Position numbers and translations under genes: made by a program. A stretch of 28,526 nt of DNA from a virus. Shown here piece after piece: positions 26,345 through 28,526 of the stretch (position 1 is the stretch's first letter; the number at the start of each line of letters is the position of its first letter). The notes under the pieces were generated by a model. It saw only the letters and a program-made list of their open reading frames with translations. It was not told the origin of the DNA and did no database searches. Location: positions 1 to 28,526 of IMG/VR virus record IMGVR_UViG_3300045051_001327; one strand, written 5' to 3'.

Positions 26345-28358
26345 CGAGGGTCTCGTCGAGACGGATCTGCTCCCCGAGCCGGAGCCGAACGGCCACGCCG
26401 AGTCGGAGGCCGCCGAGCCCGTCGCCGAGGAGCCCGCGAAGATGAAGGTCCAGATCGAGGGGACCGCTTCGGCCGTCCGCGGCGCCGCCCGGAAGATCGC
26501 CAACTCTCCGGCGCCCACGCCGATCGCGACCCCGTCGAACGACGCCGAGATCCCGGACAACACCGACGCTCTTCTCGCCGACGGGCGGAACATGGTCGTC
26601 ATCCGACGTACCTTCCCGAAGTCCGTCGAGATGTCCGACGGCTCGAAGCGTCGCTGCGCGACGAAGCTGCCGGACCGCTACGACTGCCCGACGACGCGGG
26701 AGAAGATCGAGAACGACGTCTTCGATCGCTTCGGCGGCTCGGAGTACAAGTGCACGATCCATCCGGCGACGACGAACGGCGAGGCGACCCAGCTCGGCTT
26801 CTTCACGATCGAGCATCCGAACCCCGAGGAGCCGCCGTACTTCCCGGACGATCCGCCGGAGGTCGAGCAGTTCGATCCGCGGACGTCGGTCAACACGACC
26901 GGCACCGACCCGACCATGCGCGAGACGGACGGACTCGCGAAGCTCCGGGCCGACGCCGAGCGGCGTCTGGAGCGCGCCCGGGTCCGGAAGGAGATGAAGG
27001 AGCTCGAAGCGGAGGCGAAGCGTCTCGAGGAGGAGATCGACGGCGTGGACAAGAAACCGGCCGCCCCCGTCGTTCCGTCCGGCGAGTCCGACGAGGTCCG
27101 GAAGCTCCGCGAGGATAACGAGCGTCTGCGGCGCGAGGCCGAGGCGAAGAAGAACGACGACCGCTTCGCGGCGATGCAGAACTCGATCGCCGATCTGGCG
27201 AAGAGTGTCGCCGCCCTTGCCGCGGGCGGCGGGAAGTCGAGCGGCGGCGAGGACTCACTCGCGATCAAGATGCTGACCCAGAGTCAGCAGCACTCGAAGG
27301 ACATGCTGGAGCTCGTCAAGAACGCCTCGTCGAAGCCCGCGCCGTCCGGCGAGGGCGATTTCGACAAATTCCTCGACCGCATGGCGAAGCTGAACGCGAT
27401 CACGGGCGGCGGTCCGAACAAGGGCCGCGGGCTCTCGCAGCTCGAGGAGAAGTTGATCGACATGTCCTTCGAGCGCCTGACCGGCGGCGGCGACGACGAG
27501 GGCGGAGGGGACGGCGAGGACGACGTCGCGAAGCTCGCAATCAAGGAGTTCGCCCCGATCGCGAAGACCTTCGTCGAGAAGAAGATGAACGAGGCGGAGG
27601 CGGCCTCCGGCGGGTCGCCCCTGACGCCCGAGCAGCTCAAAAAAATACAGCTCGAGGCCGCACAGGCGGCGGCGAAGAAGGTCCAGGAGGACCTCGCCCT
27701 CCAGGGCCTCGGCCTCGCGACCGGCCAGGATGGGCGTCTGATCGCCGTCCACATCCAGAAGTCGACCAAGCCGGTCGTCACGCCCCGTCAGCTCGGCTCG
27801 AGGGTCGTCTCGGAGACCAGGACGTCCGGCGGCGTCGTCAAGAAGGTCGCGATCGAACCTGCGAATCTGTCGGAGCGGCCGAAGCCCTCCGCCGAGCCGC
27901 CGTCGGTTCCGGTGGAGGGAGCGAAAGGAGAAGAGAACGTGCCCAAGTGCGGCGTCTTCCCGATGCTCGGACCGAACGGGTCCGAGCTCAAGATCCCGTT
28001 TCCGGTCCGTCCAGGCGACATGAAGTACGACCGGAAGTACGCGGTCGACTTCGTCCTGGACGGGATCCGCTCGGAGATCCGACAGGGCTTCCCTCAGAAG
28101 TCCGAGACCGACAAGCGGATCGAGAGCTACGTGATCGGCGACGCGATCGAGTACCTCGACGACGAGATCCTGGATCAGCTCGACGGCGTCGACACCGGAA
28201 CGAAACTCGAGGCGCTGCTTGGACCCTGGGGCGAGGCGTCGAAGATCTCCGAGATCAAGAAGGCCGGGGACGACGAGGTCGTCGCGAGCTACCTCCGGAA
28301 GCTCGTGCTCTCGATCCAGCGGGAGTGGCAGCGCGAGAAGGGCGCACCGAAGAGCTGA
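26289..28358 (+). CDS. Large multi-domain phage protein, unknown
   Basis: The 689-residue protein starts at the ATG at 26289, 7 nt after GGAG and inside the previous gene. It has an acidic Pro/Glu-rich N-terminus (about 1-60) and a beta-rich domain at about 95-180 (RRCATKLPDRYDCP, FDRFGGSEYKCTIHP). A coiled coil rich in Arg/Glu follows at about 215-310. Gly/Asp-rich spacers (GGGDDEGGGDGEDD) and an alpha-helical C-terminal domain at about 560-689 complete it. The FGG-S-E-Y...I strand pattern recalls small phage domains of unknown function. It is probably a structural or scaffold-type protein, but there is no direct evidence. Confidence 0.82.
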   Translation: MPKQRKQKPEPSPLPEPADEGLVETDLLPEPEPNGHAESEAAEPVAEEPAKMKVQIEGTASAVRGAARKIANSPAPTPIATPSNDAEIPDNTDALLADGRNMVVIRRTFPKSVEMSDGSKRRCATKLPDRYDCPTTREKIENDVFDRFGGSEYKCTIHPATTNGEATQLGFFTIEHPNPEEPPYFPDDPPEVEQFDPRTSVNTTGTDPTMRETDGLAKLRADAERRLERARVRKEMKELEAEAKRLEEEIDGVDKKPAAPVVPSGESDEVRKLREDNERLRREAEAKKNDDRFAAMQNSIADLAKSVAALAAGGGKSSGGEDSLAIKMLTQSQQHSKDMLELVKNASSKPAPSGEGDFDKFLDRMAKLNAITGGGPNKGRGLSQLEEKLIDMSFERLTGGGDDEGGGDGEDDVAKLAIKEFAPIAKTFVEKKMNEAEAASGGSPLTPEQLKKIQLEAAQAAAKKVQEDLALQGLGLATGQDGRLIAVHIQKSTKPVVTPRQLGSRVVSETRTSGGVVKKVAIEPANLSERPKPSAEPPSVPVEGAKGEENVPKCGVFPMLGPNGSELKIPFPVRPGDMKYDRKYAVDFVLDGIRSEIRQGFPQKSETDKRIESYVIGDAIEYLDDEILDQLDGVDTGTKLEALLGPWGEASKISEIKKAGDDEVVASYLRKLVLSIQREWQREKGAPKS

Positions 28359-28391
28359 GGTCCGTCGGGGTCCGAAAGAGAGAGGATACGA

Positions 28392-28526
28392 ATGAGCCAT
28401 CCCGAGAATATCTCGATCCAGGCGGCCCTGATCTCGCAGATCGAGGAACTCTACCGGCAGTGCTTCATCCTGGCCGAGAAACTGATCGCCGAGTCGATCG
28501 GACGGGTCGGTCTCCGGGAGGAGGAC
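28392..28526 (+). CDS. Partial rightward gene
   Basis: It starts at the ATG at 28392 with GAGG 6 nt upstream and continues past the window. The 45 visible residues form one or two helices (SIQAALISQIEELYRQ, AEKLIAESIGRVG). There is no family hint. It is 33 nt downstream of the large gene, so it belongs to the same transcript. Confidence 0.68.
   Translation, partial: MSHPENISIQAALISQIEELYRQCFILAEKLIAESIGRVGLREED

Noticed and set aside
1-28526. CRISPR arrays, tRNA genes and insertion sequences
   Set aside because: Reading both strands showed no regularly spaced direct repeats, no cloverleaf with CCA-type end and no transposase.

Overview
The window looks like part of a GC-rich tailed double-stranded DNA phage genome, or a prophage or metagenomic phage contig. 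The evidence is tightly packed, mostly overlapping small genes, a phage-type replication module (DinG-like helicase, RecA-like ATPase, ssDNA-binding-like protein, primase-polymerase/SF3 helicase), a flavin-dependent thymidylate synthase, a DUF3310 protein, a glycosyltransferase cassette and many tiny zinc-knuckle proteins. Shine-Dalgarno sites of the AGGAGG type indicate a bacterial host, but nothing identifies it. No integrase, tRNA, rRNA, insertion sequence or CRISPR array is visible.

Layout. About 53 genes on the minus strand fill 1-25785, and a rightward unit begins at 26093. The 25786-26092 gap is a divergent control region. It has a near-consensus leftward promoter, a leader of about 200 nt with two interleaved long inverted repeats (pseudoknot topology), and a palindrome beside a rightward promoter whose first gene has almost no leader. 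Reading leftward (in transcription order): helicase (25785-23989), a small unknown gene, a Sak4/AAA_24-like ATPase (23593-22280), a putative ssDNA-binding protein (22196-21513), two strong hairpins, the primase-helicase (21358-19073), and a 169-bp intergenic segment of inverted GGACAGTT repeats around an alternating CG tract with an AT-rich flank. That segment is the best origin candidate. It is followed by a DUF559/VSR-like nuclease (18903-18283), small unknown genes including two apparent paralogous pairs, and a glycan cassette at 16164-12249.

The cassette holds a GT-A-like/GT4 fusion, a pyruvyltransferase-like/GT9-like fusion and a GT2 enzyme. After an internal promoter come a zinc ribbon, a putative secreted protein with a beta-rich C-terminus, a coiled-coil protein, ThyX and DUF3310. 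Two more glycosyltransferases (GT2 then GT4) lie at 6544-4947. The left end holds small zinc-binding proteins, a DarG/TARG1-like macro domain protein, and a near-identical gene duplication cut by the window edge.

How it works together. Eighteen gene junctions are 4-nt stop/start overlaps (ATGA, GTGA, TTGA), so most of the left arm is probably translated as coupled polycistronic messages from few promoters. The replication genes are closest to the main leftward promoter. Nucleotide supply, glycan modification and small accessory, possibly anti-defence, genes come later. The rightward arm begins a different module, probably structural or packaging, whose first proteins I cannot assign.
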